Below, in pieces: positions 1-7,968 of a DNA stretch of 64,000 nt (the first letter of the stretch is position 1; each line of letters opens with the position of its first letter). A model generated the notes under the pieces. That model did not search any database and was not told the origin of the DNA. It saw nothing but the letters and a program-made list of their open reading frames with translations. The stretch is from JBEISR01 sp044371425 (lineage in GTDB: Bacteria; Planctomycetota; Planctomycetia; Pirellulales; Pirellulaceae). The DNA lies in contig JBILTR010000015.1 in the NCBI GenBank assembly GCA_044371425.1, positions 1-64,000 of the forward strand, written 5' to 3'. The position numbers and the translations under genes were made by a program.

Positions 1-125
1 GAAAGCCAATCCTTGAAAAGGAAGCCAAAAGCTTAGCTATCGACTGGAGAGCCGGATGCGGGAAATCCGCCAGTCCGGTTCGGAGGGAGGGGAGCCGCAT
101 CCCAATGCGGCTTCCCTACCCCTAT
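1..125 (+). mobile_element. Group II intron, 3' end only (domains V and VI)
   Basis: Positions 49-81 match the domain V pattern: GAGCCGGA pairs with TCCGGTTC (one G-U pair), with the catalytic AGC triad at 50-52, an inner GCGG/CCGC stem and a GAAA-type cap. Positions 89-116 form a 12-bp domain VI stem with a CCCA loop. An unpaired A at 118 would be the branch point, and the sequence ends TACCCCTAT, giving an AY 3' boundary near 125, 7 nt after the A. Domains I-IV and any reverse transcriptase gene lie outside the window. Recognition of domain V is by pattern; the exact 3' splice site is inferred. Confidence 0.8.
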
Positions 126-140
126 CAGGACCGCTTTGAC

Positions 141-250
141 TACCGCTTGCGGTAACCACCATCGCCAAATGGTGGATTGGCTGGTTAGACGATTTGCGTA
201 GCAATCCACCGCGTGGCTGCGGTGGCTACGGGGCCGCGGTGGCTACAGGA
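141..250 (+). repeat. Dispersed paired-hairpin element, copy A
   Basis: Hairpin 1 is CCACCATC / loop GCCA / AATGGTGG (156-175). Hairpin 2 is CCACCGCG / TGGC / TGCGGTGG (206-225). They lie between outer arms GGTAACCACC and GGTGGCTAC. A second partial right arm (GCGGTGGCTAC) follows at 236-246. The copy starts 16-25 bp after the predicted 3' end of the group II intron. It has the same layout as the copies near 5.5, 10.3, 12.1, 17.4, 18.4, 22.1-22.5 and 23.5 kb. Confidence 0.85.
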
Positions 251-436
251 CCGGAGTTGATGCGGGACCGCAGTGGTTACGAGTGAGTTCGCGGGGGAAT
301 TGGGGGGCCATTTTTCCGGGCGTAGTTCTTCTCGTCCACTGGTTCGCCCGCAACGGACCGGGTGGTTATACTCATGAACTACCGCATGCGTTTACCCCAC
401 CCTAACCCTTCGATGACCCATCCCGTCAGGTGACCT

Positions 437-1477
437 ATGAAGCTCCATTGGCATCGATTCGTGTCCGTCTTTCTCACTGCGCTCGCTATCCACAGCGGCT
501 CCTCCTTGCAAGCGCAGGAAGCATCCAAGCCGCTGGGCAGTGGACCTTGGATCACCTCGATCGATGTCGGGCCTGGCCCGGACGATGTCATCGCCACCAG
601 CGCTACCGGACTGTTGCTCCGTGCTGGCTCCATCCAACGCGCCTCCATCAACGACCCCAAGACGCTTCAGCAGGTCGTGGAGACACCTTCCAGCGCGTGG
701 AAAGTCGTGCTGCTTCCAGACAAACAGCGATTCATCGCCACCGATTACAGTGGCGGCGTTCATCTTGGCAGCCTCTCCGATCCTGCATCGACGAAAAAGT
801 TGGAAACCGCAACACGTTGGTCTCGCGCTCTCCTGCCTTTGGAGGATGGTCGCGTGCTGATTGGAACGGAAGATGGCAAGGTGGTCGCCGTCCAGACCAA
901 CGATGGAACCGCCGCCGCCCCCGCCGACGCGCATGGCAGCGCCATTTTCTCGCTGCGCCGGTCCAAGGCTGGTGCACTGATCGCCTCTTCTTCCGGCCAG
1001 GGTAGCGTGAAGCTCTGGAATGCCGCCGACCTCCAACCCGCTCGGGAGATCGCGGTGGGACCGGTAGCCGTTTGGGACACCGCCTTTGCGAAGGAAGACA
1101 CCCTCCTGCTCACTGGGGATGCTGACCGTCGAGTCAACCTCTACGACGTCGCAAGCGGGAAGTTGCTGCAGACGCTGGCGATTCTCCCCGATTGGATCAC
1201 CTCCTTGGTGAGCCTTCCCAACGATTTCGTGGCGGCTGGCTGCATGAATGGCAAGGTCTACTTCTTCGATCTCCAGTCGAAGTCGCTGGTGCATCATCTG
1301 GATGGCCCAGGCAGCGGCGTCTGGGCCCTGTCTCTCTGTGGAGATGGCAGCCACCTCATCGCAGGAACCCGCAGCCACGGGCTCCACCGATGGGATGCTC
1401 CCAGTTGGACCGCTGCCTGCGAGTCCGGACGCGCCGAACGGCTAGCCGAAGTTCCGCCAGCTCCCCCAGGACGCTGA
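437..1477 (+). CDS. Exported WD40-repeat protein
   Basis: 346 aa. The N-terminus is a probable signal peptide (basic MKLHWHR, hydrophobic VSVFLTALAIHS, possible cleavage after LQA near residue 26). The rest reads as a WD40 beta-propeller: at least four blades end in WD-like strands, for example SVKLWNAADL, RVNLYDVASG, KVYFFDLQS and GLHRWD, each preceded by GH-like segments. AGGTG lies 4 nt before the ATG. WD40 propellers usually act as binding scaffolds, so the ligand cannot be read from the sequence. The next gene starts 220 bp downstream on the same strand. The fold is fairly sure; the role is unknown. Confidence 0.8.
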   Translation: MKLHWHRFVSVFLTALAIHSGSSLQAQEASKPLGSGPWITSIDVGPGPDDVIATSATGLLLRAGSIQRASINDPKTLQQVVETPSSAWKVVLLPDKQRFIATDYSGGVHLGSLSDPASTKKLETATRWSRALLPLEDGRVLIGTEDGKVVAVQTNDGTAAAPADAHGSAIFSLRRSKAGALIASSSGQGSVKLWNAADLQPAREIAVGPVAVWDTAFAKEDTLLLTGDADRRVNLYDVASGKLLQTLAILPDWITSLVSLPNDFVAAGCMNGKVYFFDLQSKSLVHHLDGPGSGVWALSLCGDGSHLIAGTRSHGLHRWDAPSWTAACESGRAERLAEVPPAPPGR

Positions 1478-1700
1478 TCCCACTTTTTCGCCTTCCCTTG
1501 AGGCACTTCAGGTCGCCCGCAACTGGCAACGTCCCAGGCTGCGGGCAGTATCCCTTGTCAGCCTTCTTCCGTTGGCGACAATCAAGAATTCGCATGGCGG
1601 ACACGCCAGCCCCATCAATCGGCGCTGGGTAGCGGTCCCTGCTGCGTCTCTGTACTTCGATCCCTTCCCTCGATCCTCCTCCAGCATCGGTTGCAATCGC

Positions 1701-3794
1701 ATGGCCCGCGAATTGAAATGGCTTCGAAACATCGGCATCATCGCTCATATCGACGCGGGAAAGACAACGGTTACCGAACAGATGCTGTTCATGAGCGGTG
1801 CCAAGCATCGCGCCGGTTCAGTCGATTCGGGCACCACCGAGACCGATGACGATCCGGAGGAGCAGGAGCGGGGAATCACCATTTTTGCCGCTTGCGTTAC
1901 CTTTCGCTGGAAAGACTGCACCGTCAATCTGCTGGACACTCCCGGCCACGTCGATTTCACCGCCGAGGTCGAACGATGCCTCCGCGTCCTCGACGGAGCA
2001 GTGGTGGTATTCAGCGCGCGAGAAGGTGTGGAGGCTCAAAGCGAAACGGTCTGGCGGCAAGCAAACAAGTATGGCGTACCGCGGCTGGTGTTCATCAACA
2101 AACTGGATCGCGAAGGAGCTGACTATTATCGGGTGCTGGAGGAGATCGCGCCACGCCTGAATGCCTCCCCGGTGGCCATCCAGATTCCTGTCGGCATGGG
2201 GCCGTCGCACACACGCGATCCGTTCCGAGGCATCATCGATTTGGTGGAGATGAAGTACTTCCGCTTCGATCCAGCCGACGGCGGCAAGACGGTCATCGCC
2301 GAACCGATCCCTGAAGAGTCGCAGGATGAAGCACAGATTTGGCGCGATGAGATGCTGGAGAAGCTCTATCCGCACGATGCCCAGCTGATGGAGCTGGCGC
2401 TAAACGAGCAGCCGATTCCATCGGAGATGATACGCGAAGCCTTGAGGAAGGCTTGTATCGACCAGGTTCTACAGCCGGTCCTTTGCGGCGCAGCGCTTCA
2501 TGGGATGGGCATCCAGCCCCTGCTGGACGCCGTTAGCGCCTTTCTGCCCAGTCCGCTAGACCGACCTCCTGTGGAAGGATGTGACCCAGAAAAGCCTGAC
2601 AAGTCGTTGGTTCGGAAACCAAGCCCAAAGGATCCTTTCTGCGGGCTGGTCTTCAAAATCCTTCCGCAAAAAACTGGCGACCTCTACTGGATTCGAGTCT
2701 ACTCCGGTCGCCTAGAAGCCAACTCCCGAGTCTACGTACCCAACCGCGACAAGAAGGAAAACGTCGCGCAGCTATGGCAGATTCATGCCACCAAGAAAGA
2801 ACGGCAAGGGCAGATCGAAGCGCTGGAGTGTGGAGACATCGCCTGCGCGATTGGACCTCGCTACGCCATCACAGGCGATACGTTCTGCGATACCCGGGAA
2901 ATGATCCAGCTGCCCTCGATCCAGTTCGCCCAGACCGTGCTATCGATGGCAATCGAACCAGAGAACACCGCCGAACGGAAGAAGCTGGCGGAGGTCTTGG
3001 AAATGCTCAAACGTCAAGATCCGACTTTTACAGCGGTGGAAAATGCCGAGTCGGGGCAGACGCTGATTTCTGGAATGGGCGAACTGCACCTGGATGTGAT
3101 TAAGCATCGACTGACAAGAGACTTCCAGCTCAATGTTCGATTCTACAAGCCGCGAGTCAATTATCGGGAGACGATCGCCAAGTCGGCGACGGTCACCGGA
3201 CAATGCAATCGGCAAGTGGGAGCCACCCAGCTCTTCGCGCGGCTGGAGGTGAAATTCGAACCGATGGAAGATGTCGCAGCATCCAATCTGGTGTTCGACC
3301 GAACACCACCCGAGATGATGCTGCCCGAACCGCTGAGGCAAGCGGTGTTGGATGAGCTGAAGAATCGTTGCGAAGGAGGGGGACGCATCGGATCATTCCC
3401 ATTGACCGGTCTACGCGTCAGCCTGCTGGGTGCACAAATGGCGGAAACAGGATCGGATGAAGTCGCCTTTCGCATCGCGGCCAATGACGCCTTCGAGCAA
3501 GGATTGGAAGAGGGTGGTCCGGTGCTACTGGAACCGGTGATGAAGCTGGAAATCACGACACCCGACGACTACATGGGGGAACTGGTTGGGGATTTGCAGC
3601 AGCGTCGAGCGATCATCGAAAAGACGGAGAATCGCGGCATGAACACCCTCATTGTCGCTCACGCTCCGCTCAAGGAACTCTTCGGTTACAGCAGCGCCAT
3701 CCGCAGCCTCAGCCAGGGCCGCGCCAGTAGCTCCATGGAGCCCTCCGGCTATCAGGCTGCACCCCAAAGCGATCAGGATGCCTTCGGTGCCTGA
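1701..3794 (+). CDS. fusA: Elongation factor G-like translational GTPase (EF-G paralogue)
   Basis: 697 aa from ATG 1701. The open frame extends to 1572, but the extra 43 residues are unlike EF-G, and the MARELKWLRNIGIIAHIDAG start matches the family. G1 is AHIDAGKTT (15-23), G3 is DTPGH (79-83) and G4 is NKLD (133-136). Switch I reads ERGITIFAACV, with domains II, III, IV and V following (GMGELHLDVI; C-terminal GELVGDLQQRRA, as in EF-G domain V). EF-G drives translocation and ribosome recycling. No rpsL, rpsG or tufA neighbours are present, so this is probably a secondary EF-G copy, as many planctomycetes and spirochaetes have. Whether it translocates, recycles or does something else cannot be decided here. 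Confidence 0.88.
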   Translation: MARELKWLRNIGIIAHIDAGKTTVTEQMLFMSGAKHRAGSVDSGTTETDDDPEEQERGITIFAACVTFRWKDCTVNLLDTPGHVDFTAEVERCLRVLDGAVVVFSAREGVEAQSETVWRQANKYGVPRLVFINKLDREGADYYRVLEEIAPRLNASPVAIQIPVGMGPSHTRDPFRGIIDLVEMKYFRFDPADGGKTVIAEPIPEESQDEAQIWRDEMLEKLYPHDAQLMELALNEQPIPSEMIREALRKACIDQVLQPVLCGAALHGMGIQPLLDAVSAFLPSPLDRPPVEGCDPEKPDKSLVRKPSPKDPFCGLVFKILPQKTGDLYWIRVYSGRLEANSRVYVPNRDKKENVAQLWQIHATKKERQGQIEALECGDIACAIGPRYAITGDTFCDTREMIQLPSIQFAQTVLSMAIEPENTAERKKLAEVLEMLKRQDPTFTAVENAESGQTLISGMGELHLDVIKHRLTRDFQLNVRFYKPRVNYRETIAKSATVTGQCNRQVGATQLFARLEVKFEPMEDVAASNLVFDRTPPEMMLPEPLRQAVLDELKNRCEGGGRIGSFPLTGLRVSLLGAQMAETGSDEVAFRIAANDAFEQGLEEGGPVLLEPVMKLEITTPDDYMGELVGDLQQRRAIIEKTENRGMNTLIVAHAPLKELFGYSSAIRSLSQGRASSSMEPSGYQAAPQSDQDAFGA

Positions 3795-3891
3795 TTGCTA
3801 ATAATTTGCGTGCACGGCTTTTCCACTCGTCGAAAGAGCCCTGCCCATCCCTGCCTTCTCCCCGGCTTCTTGGCCATCTCGGACCGATTGA

Positions 3892-3960
3892 TGTGGACGT
3901 CCACACTGGGGATGCTACGATTTTGGTTGGGCATTCGAACCTCCACCTGAATCGGTGGAG
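3892..3960. other. Palindrome and hairpin upstream of miaB
   Basis: TGTGGACGTCCACA (3892-3905) is a perfect 14-bp palindrome. CTCCACC and GGTGGAG (3941-3947 / 3954-3960) form a 7-bp stem with a 6-nt loop. Both lie between the EF-G stop and the miaB start. They could be a terminator for the upstream gene or an operator; there is no T-run, and the role is unproven. Confidence 0.4.
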
Positions 3961-4018
3961 TCATCGCGTGTCGTGAGCCCACATTGGCGTGAGTGTTGCT
4001 CGAGGAGTGCTGGGATCG

Positions 4019-5467
4019 ATGGACTCGTTGCAGACGAAGAAACTTTACATCGAAACGGTTGGCTGCCAGATGAACGTACTGGACAGCGAAATGGTCGTCG
4101 CGGCTCTGCGAAAGCAAGGCTATAGCCTCACCCCAGATCCCTTCTCCGCAGATACTTTGCTGTTCAACACCTGCAGTGTTCGCGAACACGCCGAAGAGAA
4201 AGTCTATAGCAACCTTGCCAAACTGAAGAAGTGGAAGTCCGAACATCCAGAGAAGATCATCGGCGTCATGGGCTGCATGGCTCAGAAAGACCAGCGACTC
4301 GTTCTAGAGCGGGCTCCTTATGTCGATCTGGTGGTCGGTCCAGGGCAGTTGCATCGCATCCCGGAGTTGATCCAAGGGATTCAGCAGGGATCAGGCCCTC
4401 AGGTTGCCGTCAGCATGGGCAGACGCGATGGTTCGCAAGAAGAGATTCGGCGCAGTCACGAGACCTTTGATCCGCTTCGTGATCCCGCTATGCGGCCCAC
4501 TCCTTTTCAAGCCTACCTGCGCATCCAAATCGGCTGCGACAAGTTTTGCACCTATTGCATCGTCCCGATGACGCGCGGACCAGAACAGGGTCGGCACCCC
4601 GATCAGATCTTGGAGGAAGCGAAGGTACTGGCGGATCAGGGTTGTAAAGAGATCACCCTATTGGGACAGACGGTCAACAGCTACCGATATGCAATGGGAG
4701 AAAAGACGGTCCGCATGGCCGATCTGCTGCATTCCCTGCACGAGATCGAGGGAATCGAGCGAATCAAATTCGTGACGAACTATCCAAAGGACATGACCAC
4801 CGATCTACTGGAAACCGTTCGCGATCTCCCGAAGTGTTGCCCCTATCTGCATGTGCCTGCCCAAAGCGGTTCAGACGCTGTGCTCAAGCGAATGAAGCGA
4901 GGCTATACGGTCGCGGACTACGACAACATGATGGAGAGGATTCGATCGATTCTTCCTGAGGCGGCGGTTTCGAGCGATTTTATCGTCGGATTCTGTGGAG
5001 AAACGGACGACGACTTTTTGAAGACAGTGGAACTGGTGGAGCGATGGAGATTCAAGAACAGCTTCATCTTTCAGTACTCCGTCCGACCTGGTACCCGAGG
5101 TGCCGAACTCTATGCAGACGACGTGCCTGCCGAGGTAAAGACCGCGCGGAACATGAAGCTGCTGGAGGTTCAGAATCGAATCAGCGAGGAAGATAATCAG
5201 CGCTTTCTTGGGCGGACGGTGGAGGTCTTGGTCGAAGGCCCCAGCAAGGTGTCGATCAAGCGAGGCGAAGTAGGGCCGATTCGGCAGATGACAGGAAGGA
5301 CCCCATGCGACCGAATTGTCGTCTGGGATGGGAATGAGCGACAGGCAGGGCAACTGCTGAAGGTGCTCATTCACGATGCCAGCTGCCACACCCTTTTTGG
5401 CGGTATCGAGACGCAGGAGACGGTTCATTCCCTCCCTCTGGAATCGATCTCCCTTCCCATCAAGTGA
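4019..5467 (+). CDS. miaB: tRNA-2-methylthio-N6-dimethylallyladenosine synthase
   Basis: 482 aa from ATG 4019, chosen over a GTG at 3989 because GAGGAG (4002-4007) fits it and MiaB homology starts there. The UPF0004 domain carries the three auxiliary-cluster cysteines: GCQMN (C16), NTCSV (C52) and GCMAQ (C86). The radical-SAM motif CDKFCTYC follows (C173, C177, C180). A TRAM domain forms the C-terminus (GRTVEVLVEGPSK). MiaB methylthiolates i6A37 in tRNAs reading UNN codons, using SAM and two 4Fe-4S clusters. GQTVNSY is typical of MiaB rather than MtaB or RimO. It is a single gene flanked by palindromes (5') and a dispersed repeat (3'). Confidence 0.95.
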   Translation: MDSLQTKKLYIETVGCQMNVLDSEMVVAALRKQGYSLTPDPFSADTLLFNTCSVREHAEEKVYSNLAKLKKWKSEHPEKIIGVMGCMAQKDQRLVLERAPYVDLVVGPGQLHRIPELIQGIQQGSGPQVAVSMGRRDGSQEEIRRSHETFDPLRDPAMRPTPFQAYLRIQIGCDKFCTYCIVPMTRGPEQGRHPDQILEEAKVLADQGCKEITLLGQTVNSYRYAMGEKTVRMADLLHSLHEIEGIERIKFVTNYPKDMTTDLLETVRDLPKCCPYLHVPAQSGSDAVLKRMKRGYTVADYDNMMERIRSILPEAAVSSDFIVGFCGETDDDFLKTVELVERWRFKNSFIFQYSVRPGTRGAELYADDVPAEVKTARNMKLLEVQNRISEEDNQRFLGRTVEVLVEGPSKVSIKRGEVGPIRQMTGRTPCDRIVVWDGNERQAGQLLKVLIHDASCHTLFGGIETQETVHSLPLESISLPIK

Positions 5468-5501
5468 TCGGGATTCCCATTTCACGAGCGGCGAATTTCT
5501 C

Positions 5502-5690
5502 TGGTGGCTACTGCGCCGTTTTTTTTACCCGCTTGCACTAGCCACCATCGCCGGATGGTGGATTGGCTGGTTGGACGCATTGCGTAGTACTCCACCGCGT
5601 GGCCGCGGTGGCTACAGGGCCGTCATGGCTACTGCGCCGTTTTGACTACCCGCTTGCGGTAGCCACCATCGCCAGATGGTGGATCGACTC
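5502..5690 (+). repeat. Dispersed paired-hairpin element, copy B (one full copy plus half copies)
   Basis: The full copy has hairpin 1 at 5542-5561 (CCACCATC GCCG GATGGTGG) and hairpin 2 at 5592-5611 (CCACCGCG TGGC CGCGGTGG), followed by CTAC. A right-arm fragment (GGTGGCTAC) lies at 5503-5511. A further left half with hairpin 1 lies at 5652-5682, preceded by GCTTGCGGTAG. It sits between the convergent miaB and proC genes, oriented with miaB. The internal repetition suggests slippage or partial duplication. Confidence 0.88.
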
Positions 5691-5728
5691 CATCGTATGT
5701 CGCCTTAGCCAACCACCACCCAGCCGAC

Positions 5729-6538
5729 TCATCCCGCAAGCTCTTTGGATCGCTTTGTCGCGGCCAGCACGGCTTCAATCAAAGCGCTTCGCAATCCCTG
5801 TTGCTCCAGCGTGCGAATCGCTTCGATCGTCGTTCCACCCGGACTTGCAACTTGGTCGCGCAGAGCCGCCGGGTGCTCCCCGGTCTCCAGAACCATGCGA
5901 GCCGCACCAAGAACAGTTTGGGCTGCCAACTGCAATGCAACTGGTCGCGACAGCCCCGCAGCTACCCCGCCATCGGCCATGGCTTCAATCACCGTAAGAA
6001 CATAGGCGGGACCGGATCCGGAGACGCCGGTGACGGCATGCAACTGCGAGTCGCTTACCTCGACAGCAAGCCCGACGCTTTGCATCAGGTTTTTTGCCCA
6101 TGCGCGATCTTCCTTAGTCGTTCCATCGCCGTAGGCGATCCCGGAGGCACCGGCGAGCACCTGAACTGGAGTGTTCGGCATGACGCGAATGATCCGATCG
6201 GTACCAAGCCACTCGGAGAGAGAATCGATCGAGATGCCTGCCACGATGGAGAGGACAAGGTGGTTGCTGCGAATCAAAGGCCGGTACTGAGGATGGACTG
6301 CGACAAGCACCTGAGGCTTGATTGCGAGGACAATCGTTGAGCAATTAGTGAAAATCGGTTCGGGAGAGGAATGAACTGTACAGCCTTCAAAGCGACTGCG
6401 GAGTTTCTCGGCCTGCGTTCCGGAAGGCTCGCAAAAATGCAACTGCTCTGCTTTCAGCAGGTGATTCGCGAGAGCACCTTGAGCCAGTGCGGTAGCCATC
6501 TGGCCACCGCCGAGGAAGCCGAGTTTTTCAGAGTCCAT
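5729..6538 (-). CDS. proC: Pyrroline-5-carboxylate reductase
   Basis: 269 aa from ATG 6538. It catalyses the last step of proline synthesis: NAD(P)H reduction of 1-pyrroline-5-carboxylate. The N-terminal Rossmann motif is LGFLGGGQMATALAQG. The C-terminal dimerisation domain carries the family signature (VTGVSGSGPAYV, then ASPGGTTIEAIRTLEQQG). The length fits the usual 260-280 aa. The open frame runs upstream to 7084, but the extra 182 residues resemble no ProC and are low in family features, so they are left out. No good Shine-Dalgarno is visible. It is convergent with miaB. Confidence 0.95.
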   Translation of the reverse strand: MDSEKLGFLGGGQMATALAQGALANHLLKAEQLHFCEPSGTQAEKLRSRFEGCTVHSSPEPIFTNCSTIVLAIKPQVLVAVHPQYRPLIRSNHLVLSIVAGISIDSLSEWLGTDRIIRVMPNTPVQVLAGASGIAYGDGTTKEDRAWAKNLMQSVGLAVEVSDSQLHAVTGVSGSGPAYVLTVIEAMADGGVAAGLSRPVALQLAAQTVLGAARMVLETGEHPAALRDQVASPGGTTIEAIRTLEQQGLRSALIEAVLAATKRSKELAG

Positions 6539-7096
6539 AGGAGGATGGTAGCCTTGAGGGACGGTGGAAATGGGGTTAGGTCGCGGTGACCTTTCTATTG
6601 ATTGAAATCTGCTGACTGCCCGTGGGGAAGGGCTGCGCCGGCCGACCCTGTGATATCGATCCAAATCGTTCGGAACAACCATCACCCGCCATCCCGACCG
6701 CTCCCCAGGAATCGGCATCTGGCCGCCGATCGGAACGACTCCAGAACGACACCCATCGCCTAGTCGGGATGTTCGGTAGTTCCCCTCCGTCGGCATCCAC
6801 GAAGGGAGAATACCTCCGCCGAATCCAATTCGCCTAGTTTGTTCGAGGGATTGGAAAATCCTCTGAGAACTCCGATCGCTGCCGAGGAAAGATATTTTAT
6901 TGCCTTTCCACTCCGGAGTGCCTGGCGATGTTGCAGCAAAACTGGTATCCGATACAATGATGGTTCGCTTGAGTCGCCCAATAGTCCGCTTGATCCCAAC
7001 TGAAGGAGGCTCGTTTGTTGCCTTCTTTGGTTCGACCCCAACGGGGATCAGTTTTTTGGGTTGTTGGAGACTAGCGAGAGGCACTTGCTTGGTGCA
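6539..7096. other. Intergenic region without a recognised gene
   Basis: 558 bp between the proC start and tRNA-Pro. Reading frames exist on both strands, including an in-frame extension of proC, but none has a family motif, a good start signal or credible composition. It should hold the proC promoter and the tRNA promoter; neither is clear enough to mark. Confidence 0.5.
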
Positions 7097-7172
7097 CGGG
7101 GCGTAGCGCAGCCTGGATTAGCGCGCCACCTTGGGGTGGTGGAGGTCGTGGGTTCGAATCCCGCCGCCCCGA
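7097..7172 (+). tRNA. tRNA-Pro (anticodon GGG)
   Basis: A 76-nt cloverleaf. The acceptor CGGGGCG pairs with CGCCCCG, the D-stem is GCGC/GCGC, the anticodon stem is CCACC/GGTGG, and loop TTGGGGT gives anticodon GGG. The T-arm is GTGGG TTCGAAT CCCGC, and the discriminator is A7172. CCA is not encoded. A terminator-like hairpin follows 15 nt later. Confidence 0.97.
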
Positions 7173-7187
7173 TTATTTTTAGAAATG

Positions 7188-7223
7188 AGCCCTTCGGCGA
7201 GTGCGTCGAAGGGCTTTCTTTTT
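7188..7223 (+). terminator. Rho-independent terminator after tRNA-Pro
   Basis: AGCCCTTCG (7188-7196) pairs with CGAAGGGCT (7207-7215) across a 10-nt loop, followed by TTCTTTTT. It lies 15 nt downstream of the tRNA. Confidence 0.85.
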
Positions 7224-7317
7224 GGTACGCACAGAGTTGCGTCGACCCAACGACAGTGCAATCAGAGGATCTCCAGTATCTGGCGTTTTTCATGGTAACT
7301 CGCCTAAGCCATGGATC

Positions 7318-7437
7318 CTAAAGGGCTTGCGAGACTTCAAACACTTTGTTGGCCGAATTGGCCATCTCGTGGTGGGAACGGTTTGCGGCTTCCATGCGTA
7401 GTTTGTTGTCGGCTTCTTGGGCGCGAAGCTCGCATTG
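7318..7437 (-). pseudogene. Possible gene remnant, 39 codons
   Basis: A 39-codon stretch between two stops translates with helix-like, coil-like composition (LRAQEADNKLRMEAANRS, then HHEMANSANKVFEVSQAL). It has no start codon at its 5' end. It reads like the C-terminal coiled-coil tail of a larger protein, with a faint resemblance to the tail of some zinc-ribbon serine recombinases. It sits beside a tRNA gene, where integrated elements often leave remnants. The identification is a guess; chance cannot be excluded for a piece this short. Confidence 0.25.
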
Positions 7438-7523
7438 CTATTTAGCAATCGTTGATCTCCCAATGCTCACACAAATGGCGTCCAAGCAATGTCAGCGAGA
7501 GCACCGCGGAGCATTGAACTTGG

Positions 7524-7883
7524 CTACTTCCCAGACAGCTCGACCCGATGCCCGTCTGGATCAGCGACAACCGCTCGTCGGCCCCATTGAGAGTCTTTAG
7601 GGGGAGCCACCGAAGTTCCACCGGCGGACATAAGTGATGCGTAGGTAGCGTCGACCGAAGGGACAGCGAAGCCAACTCGCGTTGAATCGGTAGGCGCGAC
7701 CTGGTCTGTCAAAGGATAAATCTCAAAGACCTGTCCTGCCGTTTCGCTCGCAAGATGAACGGGACCGCTACCGTGCGAATGACGAACAAAGCTCAGTCCT
7801 AGAGCGCGATAAAAGCAATGCGCACGGTCGAGATCTCGACTTCGCAGAACAATCAGGTTAAGGGTCACACTGCCGTCGCTCAT
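7524..7883 (-). CDS. VOC/glyoxalase-like protein
   Basis: 119 aa, one vicinal-oxygen-chelate module. The N-terminal strand VTLNLIVLRSRDLDRAHCFYRALGL is typical of the family, and the C-terminal WGRRAVVADPDGHRVELSG carries the DPDGHRVEL motif, whose Glu usually binds metal. Members include glyoxalase I, fosfomycin-resistance proteins and dioxygenases, but many single-module planctomycete proteins have no known substrate. The end at GK is short but complete. No functional partner lies nearby. Confidence 0.82.
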   Translation of the reverse strand: MSDGSVTLNLIVLRSRDLDRAHCFYRALGLSFVRHSHGSGPVHLASETAGQVFEIYPLTDQVAPTDSTRVGFAVPSVDATYASLMSAGGTSVAPPKDSQWGRRAVVADPDGHRVELSGK

Positions 7884-7968
7884 GGCTTTCCGTCCCTCTA
7901 TCGATCAAGCGATGCCGGTTTTGTACCGGGTTCTATCCCCACCCATTGGCTTGCGTCCGCTCCGAAGA

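Noticed and set aside
392..1387. 331-codon minus-strand frame opposite the WD40 gene
   Set aside because: Shadow frame: no motif, and the plus-strand gene has a signal peptide and WD40 repeats.
6539..7084. 182-residue N-terminal extension of proC
   Set aside because: ProC family homology begins at 6538; the extension has no motif and covers a region of odd composition.
7048..7293. Minus-strand frame of 81 codons over the tRNA gene (GAAGFEPTTS... motif)
   Set aside because: It is the antisense translation of tRNA-Pro, a well-known false gene.
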